Positions 26,249 to 36,070 are shown, numbered from the stretch's first letter. The stretch: DNA of 64,000 nucleotides from an uncultured Clostridia bacterium (GCA_944342025.1 CALVMD010000002.1:113070-177069); one strand, 5' to 3'. A program made the numbers and translations. The notes: generated by a model not told the origin, from the sequence alone.

Positions 26249-26288
26249 ACGAAAAACGGGCGGGCGCACCGAATGGTGCGCCCGCCCG
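26249..26288 (-). terminator. Terminator of the two-domain GNAT gene
   Basis: A 13-bp GC-rich stem (CGGGCGGGCGCAC and complement) with a short loop, followed by TTTTTCGTTTTT on the minus strand, 15 nt after the stop. Confidence 0.93.
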
Positions 26289-26302
26289 AAAGAAAAGTCT
26301 CT

Positions 26303-27481
26303 TCAATTTTCCGCATCCGCCGCGGCGGCTTCCGCCTCCGCTTCCGTTTCGGACGCGGCGATGCGCTTGATAAAGCATTTGCGTTTTTTGACCACGTGCT
26401 TTTCCAGCGAAGTCCACTGCGACTGCACCGCCGTATTGGTGACAAGCTCGGGATTGGATTCCACCTTTTCGATCTTGTCCTCCAAAAGGTTTTTCATGAT
26501 GCGGGAGATCATGAGCGAATTGATGCCCGTCTTCTGATAATCGGGGCGGACGGCGATGAGCGCCATTTCCAGTTCTTTGGGGTGTTTGATCGCTTTCAGA
26601 ACGCGGACAAAGCCGAAAGGGAACAGCCTGCCGTCGCTCTTTTTGATCGCCTCGCAGAGGGAAGGGAGCATGACCGCCATGCCCACGACGTCTTCCTTCT
26701 CATCCACCAGCATGGAAAAATAGCGGGGGTTGATGACAGTCGCGAACTGATCCAGCACTTTCGTAACGGACCGCCCCTCGACGGCAACATAACAATCGAG
26801 CGACGCATATGCTTCGTTGACCAAGCCGATCGCTTTCCTGCCGTAGCGGGCGATCAGCTTATTCATGGGAATCGTTCCCGAAACCTCGCGCACCTTGAAC
26901 TTATCCTTAAGGCGCTCGGCTATACGCGAAATGCGCTCGTCCACCTTATCGGGGATTTCGAAGTCGTATTCCAGCCACTCGCTTTCGTCCTCATATCCGA
27001 GGCCCCTGATCAGCTTTTCGTAATACGGGTAGTTATAGTTGGTGCAATATGTAGCGCGGCGGTCAAAACCGTAAGTCAGAAGCCCTTCCCTGTCCTGATC
27101 GTTGAACCCCCAGGGACCGTGCACGGTATCCATTCCCTCTTCCCGTGCGTATTTTTCCACCGCGCCGATGAGCGCCGAGGCGACCTCCTCGTCGTCGACG
27201 CAGTCGAAACGGGAAAAGCGCATGCACTTTCTGCCCGACACGCGGTTATACTTCTTTTGCAAAATGCTTGCGACGCGCCCGACAAGCTCGCCGTCCCTGT
27301 ACGCGAGAAAACATCGAATCTCGGCGTCGTCCAAATACGGATTCTTTTTCGGGTCCATGATATTTTCTTCGTCCGAGCGGAAAGACGGGACATAATGCGG
27401 ACAATTTTTATACAAACGGAAAGGATAATCGGCAAAAATGCGCATCCCTTTTTTATTCGTAACTTCTTTGATCGTTATCAT
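26303..27481 (-). CDS. GNAT-superfamily acyltransferase-like protein, about 390 residues
   Basis: The 392-residue protein resembles a widespread family of long GNAT-like proteins in Clostridia and Bacteroidetes whose substrate is unknown. Visible segments are MITIKEVTNKKGMRIFADYP, FRLYKNCPHYVPSFRSDE, GPWGFNDQDREGLL and, in the C-terminal GNAT-like part, ELEMALIAVRPDYQKTGINSL. The last 20 residues are an Ala/Glu-rich acidic tail. It has its own promoter and a strong terminator, so it is monocistronic. Confidence 0.72.
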   Translation of the reverse strand: MITIKEVTNKKGMRIFADYPFRLYKNCPHYVPSFRSDEENIMDPKKNPYLDDAEIRCFLAYRDGELVGRVASILQKKYNRVSGRKCMRFSRFDCVDDEEVASALIGAVEKYAREEGMDTVHGPWGFNDQDREGLLTYGFDRRATYCTNYNYPYYEKLIRGLGYEDESEWLEYDFEIPDKVDERISRIAERLKDKFKVREVSGTIPMNKLIARYGRKAIGLVNEAYASLDCYVAVEGRSVTKVLDQFATVINPRYFSMLVDEKEDVVGMAVMLPSLCEAIKKSDGRLFPFGFVRVLKAIKHPKELEMALIAVRPDYQKTGINSLMISRIMKNLLEDKIEKVESNPELVTNTAVQSQWTSLEKHVVKKRKCFIKRIAASETEAEAEAAAADAEN

Positions 27482-27539
27482 ACGGTGACCTCTCTGAGCG
27501 CTGACGCGATTCGGCGTCCGCTGCGGTATTCCTTGTCAC

Positions 27540-27568
27540 ATTTTATCACGTTGTGTCGAATTTTGCAA
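27540..27568 (-). promoter_or_regulatory. Promoter of the two-domain GNAT gene
   Basis: TTGCAA (27563-27568) and TAAAAT (27540-27545), 17-bp spacing on the minus strand, about 55 nt before the ATG. Confidence 0.68.
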
Positions 27569-27662
27569 TCGTTTGTCAAATTTTCTTTACAATTTATATG
27601 GCAAAGCAGGAAAATCCCGCCAATCGTTCTTTCATTTTAAGCGAGCGTTTTCAAAAAAGAGA

Positions 27663-28967
27663 TCACGTTCCGTTAAGAAATCTGAAAGATGTTCCCGCAG
27701 GCGCGCCCGGAAAAACCTGCTCCTCGGCGGGCTTTGCGAGAACGGCGCCCACGGCTGCATAGCGGTCTCGGCGCAGAAGTTTTTTTTCGACGGGCACACC
27801 GTTTTTCAGCTTGACGAGATAGCCCGCGCTGAGAATGCCGTCCTTGGCAGAACGGAGTTTTGCGTTTTCGCTCTCCGCATAGACCGGCTCCGGCGGCTCG
27901 ATCCTGCCCGTCACGACGCTTTCCCTGCGAAAAGAAAAGGCGCTTTTCCTGCCGTAAACGGAAATTTCTATGCGCCCGCCGCCCGCACGGCACAGGATAT
28001 AGACGGGCATTCCTGTCTCGTTGGTAAAACGAAGATCTGCGTTTTTTCCGCTGACCATCGCATCGAACGACGGCTCGACATAGCCCACGGAAAGGCTGTG
28101 CGGGTGGTATTCTTCTATTTTCATACCCGAAAGCAGCGCGGCGTTATACAGCGTAGTGCTCACCTGGCACACGCCTCCCCCCACGCCGGCAACAAAATCG
28201 CCTTCGAAGATGATCGGCGCTTCGCAAAAGCCGTTCGCGCGGGTGCGTTCGCCCACGCACGCATTGAAAGAAAACGTCTCGCCCGGCGCGACGACGGCGC
28301 CGTTGATCTTTTCGGCGGCGAGCTCGATGTTGCGGGCGCGGCCCGCCGCCGACGGATTGAACTTGGTCGAAAAGCGGGACAAAAGCGCGACGCTCTCTCT
28401 CAGTTTTAAAACCGTCACGCGGGCGGAAACGCGCACGGACGAGACCCTGACCTCGGCAAAATCCCCCGCCAGCGATTCCTCTACCGCCCGCGAGAGGACC
28501 GCCCCGTCCAGATATCTGCCGCTGCGCTCCGCTTCAAAGGAGAAGGGTTCGTCCGCGTCCGGGTCGAAGCGCAGCGACGCGTTTTGGCTTTTGCGGTAAA
28601 AATCGTCGCAGATCCCGCGCAGGACGCGCTCCTTCGCCGTGAGAAAATAACGCTTTTTGAGAGGGACGTCCCCTCTTTTCTGCGCCTTTTTGAGTGCCTC
28701 GTTCAGATCGGTGCGCACGCCGATCTCGGGATAACGGAACACATATCTCTTTCCGTCCGCGACGATGACGAGCGCCTTTTCGGAAAGCTGTTCGCGCAGC
28801 GACAGCCTGATCTTTTTCTCCGCGGCGGGGAGCGAAAGGCCGGAGACGTCGACCCCGTCCACGCGCGCGCCCGCGGGCATGCGCGCGCCGCCTGCGCCGC
28901 ATAGAACAAAAAAGATGCCCGCGAGCGCCGCGAGCATCAAAACGTACTTCATCTTTTTTTTGCCCAT
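27663..28967 (-). CDS. VanW-family exported protein
   Basis: The 434-residue protein has an N-terminal membrane/signal helix (7-25), a region like the peptidoglycan-binding PG_binding_4 domain (about 35-190), and the VanW domain with VAPGETFSFNACVGERT and the signature GGGVCQVSTTLYNAAL. VanW proteins occur in glycopeptide-resistance operons and widely in Clostridia; their activity is unknown. There are no van resistance genes nearby, so a resistance role should not be inferred. Start with GAGG about 9 nt upstream. Confidence 0.9.
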   Translation of the reverse strand: MGKKKMKYVLMLAALAGIFFVLCGAGGARMPAGARVDGVDVSGLSLPAAEKKIRLSLREQLSEKALVIVADGKRYVFRYPEIGVRTDLNEALKKAQKRGDVPLKKRYFLTAKERVLRGICDDFYRKSQNASLRFDPDADEPFSFEAERSGRYLDGAVLSRAVEESLAGDFAEVRVSSVRVSARVTVLKLRESVALLSRFSTKFNPSAAGRARNIELAAEKINGAVVAPGETFSFNACVGERTRANGFCEAPIIFEGDFVAGVGGGVCQVSTTLYNAALLSGMKIEEYHPHSLSVGYVEPSFDAMVSGKNADLRFTNETGMPVYILCRAGGGRIEISVYGRKSAFSFRRESVVTGRIEPPEPVYAESENAKLRSAKDGILSAGYLVKLKNGVPVEKKLLRRDRYAAVGAVLAKPAEEQVFPGAPAGTSFRFLNGT

Positions 28968-29138
28968 GGTATGACCTCATGCGCAGTATGCGCAGATCGG
29001 GGGCATGGCAACCGCGCTTTTGGCAGACAGTTTTTGGCGCTCCGCGCAAAATACGGTCACGCCGCCTTTGCCGCCCGAAACGCGGCGCCTGCCATGACAA
29101 GAGCGCACGGGGCGGATACGCACGGGCAAAGCGCGGTG

Positions 29139-30224
29139 TCAGCGGCGGATCCTGCCGCCCGAAATGCGGATCTTGTTCACGCTTTTACCGAAGAGCACCT
29201 TTTCGGTATGCGTGCAGGTGAGCACCGTCTGCACGCCGTCGAGGCAGGCGAGCAGTTTTCTGCGGCGCGCAAGGTCGAGTTCGCTCATCACGTCGTCGAG
29301 GATCAGCACGGGATATTCCCCCGAATTGCGCCTGAAAATTTCCACCTCGGCAAGCTTGATAGAGAGCGCCGCCGTGCGCGCCTGCCCCTGCGAACCGTAT
29401 ACGCGCGCCTCTTCCCCGCCGATGAGAATTTTCAGATCGTCCCTGTGCGGGCCGGATGCGGTAAACCCGAGGCGGATGTCGCGCTCGTAATTTGCGGCAA
29501 ACTCTTCGGAAAGTTTTTTCTCGATCTCTTCCCGCGTTTCGGGATACTGTTTTTCCGAATAAATTTCCAGTTCCTCCGCACCGTCCGTGAGATAACGGTG
29601 CCGTTCGGCCGCAACGGGCGCAAGCTCGGAGATGAATTCGCGTCGGCGGAAAGCGATCTCGGCGGCATAGCGGCACAATTGCCCGTCCCAGACGGGCAGC
29701 GTTTCGAATACCAGTTCGAGGTCGCGGTTTTTGAGAAGGGCGTTGCGCTGTTCCAGAATTTTGTTGTACCGGATGAGAGCGGTATAGTAGTTTCTCGACA
29801 GCTGCGAGATGGACACGTTGAGAAAACGCCTGCGCTCGTCCGGGCCGTCCTGCACGAGGCGGAGTTCCGACGGGCTGAAAAATACGCCGTTGATGTTGCC
29901 GAGAAGATCGGCGTTTTTCCCGATTTTTATGCCGTTCACGCGGATCTCCCGCTTGTTTTCGTAAATATCCGCCTCGATGCGCACCGAACCGAAACGGCTC
30001 TCCGCGTCGGCGCGGATGAACGCCGCGTCCTCGCCCGCGCGGATGAGCTGTTTATCCTTCTTCGCGCGGGGCGACGTGCCCGTGCAAAGATAAAAGACCG
30101 CCTCGGCGCAATTGGTCTTGCCCTGCGCGTTTTTCCCGTAAAGCACGTTCAGTCCCTCTTCGAAGGAAAAGGTCTCTTCGGCGTAATTTCTGAAATTTTT
30201 CAGGTACAGATTTTTTATTCTCAT
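29139..30224 (-). CDS. recF: RecF, DNA gap-repair ATPase
   Basis: RecF acts with RecO and RecR to load RecA at single-strand gaps. The 361-residue protein starts MRIKNLYLKNFRNYAEETF, has Walker A GKNAQGKTN, the signature GSQGQARTAALSIKLAE and Walker B VLILDDVMSELD. It is divergent from dnaA; in many Firmicutes it is codirectional in dnaA-dnaN-yaaA-recF. The rearrangement and the missing dnaN are notable. Confidence 0.97.
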   Translation of the reverse strand: MRIKNLYLKNFRNYAEETFSFEEGLNVLYGKNAQGKTNCAEAVFYLCTGTSPRAKKDKQLIRAGEDAAFIRADAESRFGSVRIEADIYENKREIRVNGIKIGKNADLLGNINGVFFSPSELRLVQDGPDERRRFLNVSISQLSRNYYTALIRYNKILEQRNALLKNRDLELVFETLPVWDGQLCRYAAEIAFRRREFISELAPVAAERHRYLTDGAEELEIYSEKQYPETREEIEKKLSEEFAANYERDIRLGFTASGPHRDDLKILIGGEEARVYGSQGQARTAALSIKLAEVEIFRRNSGEYPVLILDDVMSELDLARRRKLLACLDGVQTVLTCTHTEKVLFGKSVNKIRISGGRIRR

Positions 30225-30368
30225 CTTTCTCGTTTTTGATTTGATTTTCTCGGCGAATTATATTATAATGGAAGGAGAGAGTTTTAAGGGGGCCGCCGCG
30301 CGGCGCTCCGATTTTTTATCCTCATTATATCAAATTTACACGAAAAGATAAAGTGTTCAGAGGTAATT
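30225..30368. other. recF-dnaA divergent intergenic region, possible origin-proximal site
   Basis: This 144-nt AT-rich segment separates a 30-kb run of minus-strand genes from dnaA. A promoter-like sequence for dnaA lies at 30241-30269. Only one DnaA-box-like 9-mer is seen (TTATCCTCA near 30317, one mismatch to TTATCCACA), so it does not look like a complete oriC on its own. Confidence 0.45.
30241..30269 (+). promoter_or_regulatory. Promoter of dnaA
   Basis: TTGATT (30241-30246) and TATAAT (30264-30269), 17-bp spacing. The leader would be about 90 nt and includes a GC-rich hairpin (GGCCGCCGCGCGGCGC). Confidence 0.72.
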
Positions 30369-31721
30369 ATGTCCGAAAACAGTCAGTATGAAATTTTATG
30401 GAAACCGATACGGGAGTGCCTGGAACAGACGCTCGCGCACATCACGTTTACGACTTACATTTCCGGACTGACCCCCGTGGACGTAGACGGTACGCGCATC
30501 GTGCTGAAAACGGAAACGGAGTTTTTCGCCAAAACGATCGTGCACCAGCTGAAAGACAAGATCAAGGCGGCGATCGCGAAGGCGGATACGGGCATCACCG
30601 ATTTCGTTCTGATGGTGGCGGGCAGCGACGAACCCTATTACCGCCCCGCAGAGGAAGAATTCGACGAGGATTATACCCCCGTCGCCGTCGACCCGCGCTT
30701 CACATTCGAATCGTTCGTGGCGGGCAAGAGCAACGAATTCGTGTTCGCGGCGGCACAGTCGGTGGCGAAAAACCCGGGCGCCAACTTCAATCCCCTTTAT
30801 ATCTACGGCGCATCCGGCCTCGGCAAGACGCACCTTCTGCAATCGATCGCAAACTATATCAATTTGCACAAACCCTCGCTTCGCGTGCTGTATACGACCT
30901 GCGAAAAGTTCATCAACGAGCTGATCGACTCGATCTATCTCAACAAGGGGGCGAGCAGCCGCGACCTGCAGGCGCGTTTCCGCAACCGTTACCGCAACGT
31001 AGACGTGCTCCTTATCGACGACGTGCAGTTCCTCGCCAAAAAACAGGCCGTGCAGGAAGAGCTGTTCCACACCTTCAACGCCCTTCAGGCGGAGAACAAA
31101 CAGGTCGTCCTCACCTCTGACGTTCCCCCCAAGGAGATCGCCACCCTCGAAGAGCGGCTGAGGACGCGTTTCGAAGGCGGACTGATCGCGGACATCCAGC
31201 CGCCCGACGCGGAGACGAAAATCGCGATCTTAAAGCAGAAAGCTTTCGAACGCAAGGCGGTCATCCCCGCTGACGTGCTCGAATTTTTAGCGCGAGACTC
31301 GGGCACGGACGTCAGGACGCTGGAAGGGCGGCTGACCAAAGTCATTTTTGCGAGCAAACTGCACGAACGGCCCGTGACGATGGAACTCGCCGCGACCGCC
31401 CTGCGGGAAGCGGTGAGCGAAGAGCATGAGACGGTCACTTCCGACAAGATCATCGGCAGCGTTTGCTCTTTTTATAAGATTTCGAAGGAAAACCTGCTCG
31501 GCAAGAGCAAGAAAAAAGAACTGGTGCAGCCGCGCCAGATCTGCGCGTACCTGATGTGCGAAATCATGAATATCCCCCTCGTCTCCATCGGAGAGGCGAT
31601 GGGCGGACGCGACCACACGACCATCATCCATTCGCGCGAAAAGATCTCCAACCTCGTCAAGGTAAACGACCGCATCGCGAAGGAAGTGGAAGACATCCGC
31701 AACATGATCCTCAAACAATAA
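30369..31721 (+). CDS. dnaA: Chromosomal replication initiator DnaA
   Basis: DnaA binds DnaA boxes and opens the origin. The 450-residue protein has domain I at the N-terminus, the AAA+ core with Walker A GASGLGKT near residue 150 and Walker B VLLIDDVQFLAKK, and the C-terminal DNA-binding domain IV with the signature GGRDHTTIIHSREKI. AGAGG precedes the ATG. It is followed by its own terminator and mnmG rather than dnaN. Confidence 0.99.
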   Translation: MSENSQYEILWKPIRECLEQTLAHITFTTYISGLTPVDVDGTRIVLKTETEFFAKTIVHQLKDKIKAAIAKADTGITDFVLMVAGSDEPYYRPAEEEFDEDYTPVAVDPRFTFESFVAGKSNEFVFAAAQSVAKNPGANFNPLYIYGASGLGKTHLLQSIANYINLHKPSLRVLYTTCEKFINELIDSIYLNKGASSRDLQARFRNRYRNVDVLLIDDVQFLAKKQAVQEELFHTFNALQAENKQVVLTSDVPPKEIATLEERLRTRFEGGLIADIQPPDAETKIAILKQKAFERKAVIPADVLEFLARDSGTDVRTLEGRLTKVIFASKLHERPVTMELAATALREAVSEEHETVTSDKIIGSVCSFYKISKENLLGKSKKKELVQPRQICAYLMCEIMNIPLVSIGEAMGGRDHTTIIHSREKISNLVKVNDRIAKEVEDIRNMILKQ

Positions 31722-31753
31722 AACTTTCGCCCGCGCTCGTGCGGGCGGCAAAT

Positions 31754-31792
31754 GCGCGCCGCCGCTCTGCAAAGCGCGGCGCCTTCTTTTTT
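31754..31792 (+). terminator. Terminator of dnaA
   Basis: GCGCCGCCGCT and AGCGCGGCGC pair with one bulge around a 6-nt loop and are followed by CTTCTTTTTT. Confidence 0.85.
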
Positions 31793-31817
31793 CCGCCCCT
31801 CATGCGGGGCGCTTTAT

Positions 31818-33695
31818 ATGACTATGATCGCAAACACTTTTTATACAACGGGATACGACGCCGTAGTCGTCGGCGCGGGGCATGCCGGCTGCGAAGCCGC
31901 ACTCGCGCTCGCGCGTACGGGCATTAAAACGGCGATGCTGACGCTGAATCTGGACAGCATCGCCTTTATGGCGTGCAACCCCTCCATCGGCGGGACGGCA
32001 AAGGGGCACCTCGTGCGCGAAATCGACGCGCTCGGCGGAGAGATGGGGATCAACGCGGACAAGACCGCGCTGCAGATCCGCATGCTCAACAGGGGCAAGG
32101 GCGCCGCGGTGCAGAGCCTGCGCTCGCAATCGGACAAACACGCCTATCACGCCCGCATGAAACAGACGCTGGAAAATACGGACAATCTTTCCATCTTACA
32201 GGGCGAGGCGGCGGAGATCCTCGTAAAAGGCGGGCGCGTTGCGGGCGTTAAGACCTCTTTCGGCGAGGTCATCGAGGCGCGGGCGGTCATCCTCGCCACG
32301 GGCGTGTATCTGAAAGGCGAAGTCATCGCGGGAGAATACAAGCAAAGTTCCGGCCCCAACGGATTCGCCCCCGCGAACCTTCTGACCGAAAATCTCATCG
32401 ACCTCGGATTCAGCGTGCGCCGTTTCAAGACGGGCACACCCGCGCGCGTGGACGGGCGCACGATCGACTATTCCAGACTCGAAGTGCAGGAAGGCGAAAC
32501 GGACATCTATCCCTTCTCCTTCCTCTCCGCGCGCGTGCCGCAGACACAAAAGCCGTGCTACCTGACCTATACCAACGAAAGGACGCACGACATCATCCGC
32601 GCGAACCTGCACCGTTCCCCCCTCTATTCGGGCATCATCAAGGGGACGGGACCGCGCTACTGCCCCTCCATCGAGGACAAAGTCGTGCGGTTTGCGGACA
32701 AAGAGCGGCATCAGATCTTCCTCGAACCCGAATGCGCCGACTCGAACGAGGTGTACGTGCAGGGCATGTCCTCTTCCCTGCCGCACGACGTGCAGCGGGA
32801 GATGTACCGCTCCGTCGAAGGACTGGAAAACGTGAAGATCATGCGCTATGCCTACGCGATCGAATACGACTGCATCGACACGCTGGACGTATACCCCACC
32901 CTCGAATTCAAAAAGATCGAAGGGCTGTATACGGCGGGACAGATCAACGGCACGAGCGGTTACGAGGAAGCGGCGGCGCAGGGACTGATCGCGGGGCTGA
33001 ACGCGTCGCTCAGACTGCGCGGCAAAGAGCCGCTCATCCTGCGGCGCGATCAGGCGTATATCGGGGTCCTCATCGACGACCTGGTGACGAAAGGCACGAA
33101 CGAGCCCTACCGCATGATGACCTCGCGCGCGGAACACCGCATTCAGCTCAGGCAGGACAACGCCGACTTCCGGCTGACCGAACTCGGCTATCTGGCGGGG
33201 CTTGCGGACAAAAAACGGTATGACCGCATGCTCAGGCGCAGAAAAAATGTGGAAAAGATCCGCACCGTGCTGGACGAACGCGTTTCCCCCAAAGAGGCGG
33301 GAGACTTCATGCGGACACACGGCTTCGAAAATTTATACGGCGGCGTCAGCTATGCCGACATGATCAGGCGCGCGATCGAGCCGAAAGACATCGTCGAAAC
33401 CTTCGGCATTCTCAAAGGCAAACGGCGCGCCGACATCGAGACCGCCGTCATCGACGTGAAATACGAGGGATATCTCAAACGCGGGCTGGAACAGATCGAA
33501 AAGGCAAAGGCACTGGAAGACAAAAAACTGCCCGCCGACATCGATTACGAAAAAATAGACGGCCTGCGGCTGGAAGCGCGGCAAAAGCTCAACAAGATCC
33601 GCCCCGAAAACCTCGGGCAGGCGGGCCGCATTTCGGGCGTGAATCCCGCAGACATAGCCGTCCTGATGGTTTACCTGTCCTTAAAACACAAATGA
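31818..33695 (+). CDS. mnmG: tRNA uridine-5-carboxymethylaminomethyl modification enzyme MnmG
   Basis: MnmG (GidA) with MnmE modifies the wobble uridine of several tRNAs. The 625-residue FAD protein has GAGHAGCEAALALARTG, NPSIGGTAKGHLVREIDALGG, the Cys-containing PRYCPSIEDK and AGQINGTSGYEEAAAQG. The open frame extends to 31752 across the dnaA terminator, so ATG 31818 is preferred; ATG 31824 is also possible and the ribosome binding site is weak. mnmE is not adjacent. A terminator follows. Confidence 0.97.
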   Translation: MTMIANTFYTTGYDAVVVGAGHAGCEAALALARTGIKTAMLTLNLDSIAFMACNPSIGGTAKGHLVREIDALGGEMGINADKTALQIRMLNRGKGAAVQSLRSQSDKHAYHARMKQTLENTDNLSILQGEAAEILVKGGRVAGVKTSFGEVIEARAVILATGVYLKGEVIAGEYKQSSGPNGFAPANLLTENLIDLGFSVRRFKTGTPARVDGRTIDYSRLEVQEGETDIYPFSFLSARVPQTQKPCYLTYTNERTHDIIRANLHRSPLYSGIIKGTGPRYCPSIEDKVVRFADKERHQIFLEPECADSNEVYVQGMSSSLPHDVQREMYRSVEGLENVKIMRYAYAIEYDCIDTLDVYPTLEFKKIEGLYTAGQINGTSGYEEAAAQGLIAGLNASLRLRGKEPLILRRDQAYIGVLIDDLVTKGTNEPYRMMTSRAEHRIQLRQDNADFRLTELGYLAGLADKKRYDRMLRRRKNVEKIRTVLDERVSPKEAGDFMRTHGFENLYGGVSYADMIRRAIEPKDIVETFGILKGKRRADIETAVIDVKYEGYLKRGLEQIEKAKALEDKKLPADIDYEKIDGLRLEARQKLNKIRPENLGQAGRISGVNPADIAVLMVYLSLKHK

Positions 33696-33696
33696 A

Positions 33697-33729
33697 AAGA
33701 GCGGAAACTCCGGTTTCCGCTCTTTTTTT
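33697..33729 (+). terminator. Terminator of mnmG, possibly bidirectional
   Basis: AGAGCGGAAA and TTTCCGCTCT pair around a 6-nt loop, followed by seven T. It also lies 30 nt after the stop of the convergent GH127 gene, with a T-rich tail on that strand. Confidence 0.93.
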
Positions 33730-33760
33730 CGCTGTTCGATACTTTGTTTTGCGGCGAACG

Positions 33761-36070
33761 CTATTCGGCAAGGATGCGGATAAACCCGCACACGCGCGCG
33801 GAAGGCTCGTCCTTTCCCCCTTCGAAACGCACCGTGAGCACCGAATACGCCCTGCCGCCGACGATCTTGCCGCGCGCCTTTTCCAAAACGTGCGCGGGGA
33901 TCTCGATCTCGCGGAAATATTCCCGCTCTCCCTGCGTATACAGCAGCCGCTCTTCAAAAAGGGTTTCCCCTCCGACGGCGATCTTCAAAGGCCTGCCGTT
34001 GTCCTCTGCGCGAAGCTGCACGCAGAGCGCGTTCTTTTTGCCGGGCAAAACCGCCATGTCGTAGGCGAAATATCCGCCCGCCCGCGCAAAACGGTAGGTG
34101 CCGTCGTCCGTAACCCCCTGCGTCTTTTCTTCGCGCAGGGCGTGCAGCGCGTCGTTTTCATACTGTCCGTATCCCGGCTGAACGGTATCCGCAGTCTCGC
34201 GCGCGTCGTACGTTTCGGCGCGGCGTTCGCCCTCTTCGAGATACCAATATATGCCGTAACGCTCTTTATACCGCATAAAATGGGGAGAAAAGGTCAGTTC
34301 AATGTCCGCGCCCGTTAAGACAAAGCTCTCCCCCTCTTTGCGGAAAAACGCGGAAGGGTCTTCCAGAAACGCCTTGACGGACGGAAAATACAGCCGTTCG
34401 GTCGAAACGATCTTCTTTTCGGGAATGGTGACGTCCACGCCCGTGACCGTCTCGGCCATGTCCTTCGTCCCGAGGTCTGCGGAAAGCACCGCGGGACCGT
34501 AACGGAACGCGTAGCAGTCGGGCGCGTCGGGCAAACTTACGGCGGCGATGCGCTCGGGCAGACGGATCTTTACCTTATCCCCCCCGCGCATTTCGACCAT
34601 GATATGCCCGCCGCTTGACGCGGCGGCGTATGCCTGTTCGTTTTTATTGACGCGAGCGCCCCCTTTTGCCCAAGAAGGCACGCGGAAATAAACTTTCAGC
34701 GGCTTGTCCGTGCGAAAAAGGGTAAATTCCGCCGTATCGGAGAAGGGGAAATCCGCGTCCAGCTCCCCTTCGAACGCGTCCGTGCGGATGCGGGAAGAAA
34801 AATACAGCTCTATATACAGACTGTCTTCCCCTCCGTAATAGACGCTGTCTCCGAGTTTTGTAAAACTCTCCATGCCGCTGCCCGTACAGCACCAGAATTT
34901 TGTGAACGGCTCTCCGTACACTTTGAAAAAGCCGCTCGCCATGGGCTGAAAATAGGTCGTCATGCCCGTTTCGGGGTTTTGCGAAGACAAAATGGAGTTG
35001 ATATAAGTGTTTTCGTAAAAATCGGTGTACTTTTTATCCCCCGTCACCGAAAAGAGCAGGCGGGAGAGTTTGAGCATGTTATAGGCGTTGCACGTTTCGC
35101 AGTTGCAGTTTGTGCGCTCTTTATCGAGCACGTAATCGGGGCCGAAATGCTCCCATTCGGAATTGCCGCCCGTGACGTAAGTGTGGCGCTCGATGACCGT
35201 CTTCCAGAAGATCTCCGCCACTTTCAGATAGCGGGAGGCGTCCACCCTTTCCCCGCCGAACGTCTCGCCGTCCAGCGTGAGATACCTGTTCAGCGCGCCC
35301 AGCACTTTGGGGATGGTGGTGTTGGCGTGCTTGTCCTTCAAGCCGTCCTTCACCTCGGAGAGGATGACGTCGAACAGCTCCTCCTCGTCGAAAGCGTGCG
35401 CCGCCAGCGCGTGTTCGGGTTTCCCCGTGATCGCAAAGAGGGTGTACAGGCAGTCGTTCATGCCGCCGTATTCGACGGCGAGGACGCGTTTCTGTGTTTC
35501 GCCGTCCCAGCGGCTGACGCGGCCGAATACCCAGTCGCCGAGCGCGGAGGCGACCTCTTTTGCGCGGGCAACGCCCGCCAGAAGGTACAGATCGCACAGT
35601 CCCGCGATGAGTTTGTGCATGGTGTACCAGGGGACCCACGCTTCGCGCACGATATTGGTCCTGCCCTGTTCCACGTTGTCGAACTGCGCCTCAACGCCCC
35701 CTTCCGCGGGAAGGGCGCCCCATACAAATCCTTCTTTTCCCTTGGTGTTTTGCTGGCATTCGTAAAGCCCTTCGGCGATGTTCTGTGCCTTTTTATAGAA
35801 AAGCGCCCGCTCGCCCTCGGGCGTGGCGGGATTGGCGTACGCCTGCGCGACGGCGGTCATATAATGACCGAGCGTGTGCCCCGCGATGAGGGAATTCTCC
35901 CACCCGCCGTAACGCGTGTACGGGGTTTTCAGCCCCGCGTTTTCGTAAAACCCTGCAAGGAATTTGCCCTCTTCCAGCGAAAGCAGGTACGCGCGCTCTT
36001 TTTGGTACGCGTTGAGGGAATATGCATCCCCGATCTCGACCGATTGAAGAGGAAAAGCGCTTAATTTCAT
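33761..36070 (-). CDS. GH127 family glycoside hydrolase, probable beta-L-arabinofuranosidase
   Basis: GH127 (former DUF1680) enzymes remove beta-L-arabinofuranose from plant glycans. The 769-residue protein has the zinc/nucleophile site CNCETCNAYNML and FWCCTGSGMES, matching the three-Cys-one-Glu site of the family, and the substrate-pocket segments GWENSLIAGHTLGHYM and GVEYGG-like AVEYGGMND. No signal peptide is seen, so it acts in the cytosol on imported sugars. The ATG at 36070 follows AAGGAGA. No transporter or other glycosidase is adjacent; it is a lone gene with its own promoter. Confidence 0.93.
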   Translation of the reverse strand: MKLSAFPLQSVEIGDAYSLNAYQKERAYLLSLEEGKFLAGFYENAGLKTPYTRYGGWENSLIAGHTLGHYMTAVAQAYANPATPEGERALFYKKAQNIAEGLYECQQNTKGKEGFVWGALPAEGGVEAQFDNVEQGRTNIVREAWVPWYTMHKLIAGLCDLYLLAGVARAKEVASALGDWVFGRVSRWDGETQKRVLAVEYGGMNDCLYTLFAITGKPEHALAAHAFDEEELFDVILSEVKDGLKDKHANTTIPKVLGALNRYLTLDGETFGGERVDASRYLKVAEIFWKTVIERHTYVTGGNSEWEHFGPDYVLDKERTNCNCETCNAYNMLKLSRLLFSVTGDKKYTDFYENTYINSILSSQNPETGMTTYFQPMASGFFKVYGEPFTKFWCCTGSGMESFTKLGDSVYYGGEDSLYIELYFSSRIRTDAFEGELDADFPFSDTAEFTLFRTDKPLKVYFRVPSWAKGGARVNKNEQAYAAASSGGHIMVEMRGGDKVKIRLPERIAAVSLPDAPDCYAFRYGPAVLSADLGTKDMAETVTGVDVTIPEKKIVSTERLYFPSVKAFLEDPSAFFRKEGESFVLTGADIELTFSPHFMRYKERYGIYWYLEEGERRAETYDARETADTVQPGYGQYENDALHALREEKTQGVTDDGTYRFARAGGYFAYDMAVLPGKKNALCVQLRAEDNGRPLKIAVGGETLFEERLLYTQGEREYFREIEIPAHVLEKARGKIVGGRAYSVLTVRFEGGKDEPSARVCGFIRILAE

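Noticed and set aside
26078-26302. T-box leader for asnS (and likewise for cysS)
   Set aside because: The leaders are short and neither has a T-box sequence (AGGGTGGNACCGCG) or a stem-loop with a specifier codon.
27663-28967. Vancomycin-resistance locus
   Set aside because: Only a VanW-domain protein is present; vanH, vanA/B and vanX are absent, and VanW proteins are common in Clostridia without resistance.
30225-30368. Complete oriC between recF and dnaA
   Set aside because: Only one imperfect DnaA box is visible in 144 nt, so a full origin cannot be claimed.
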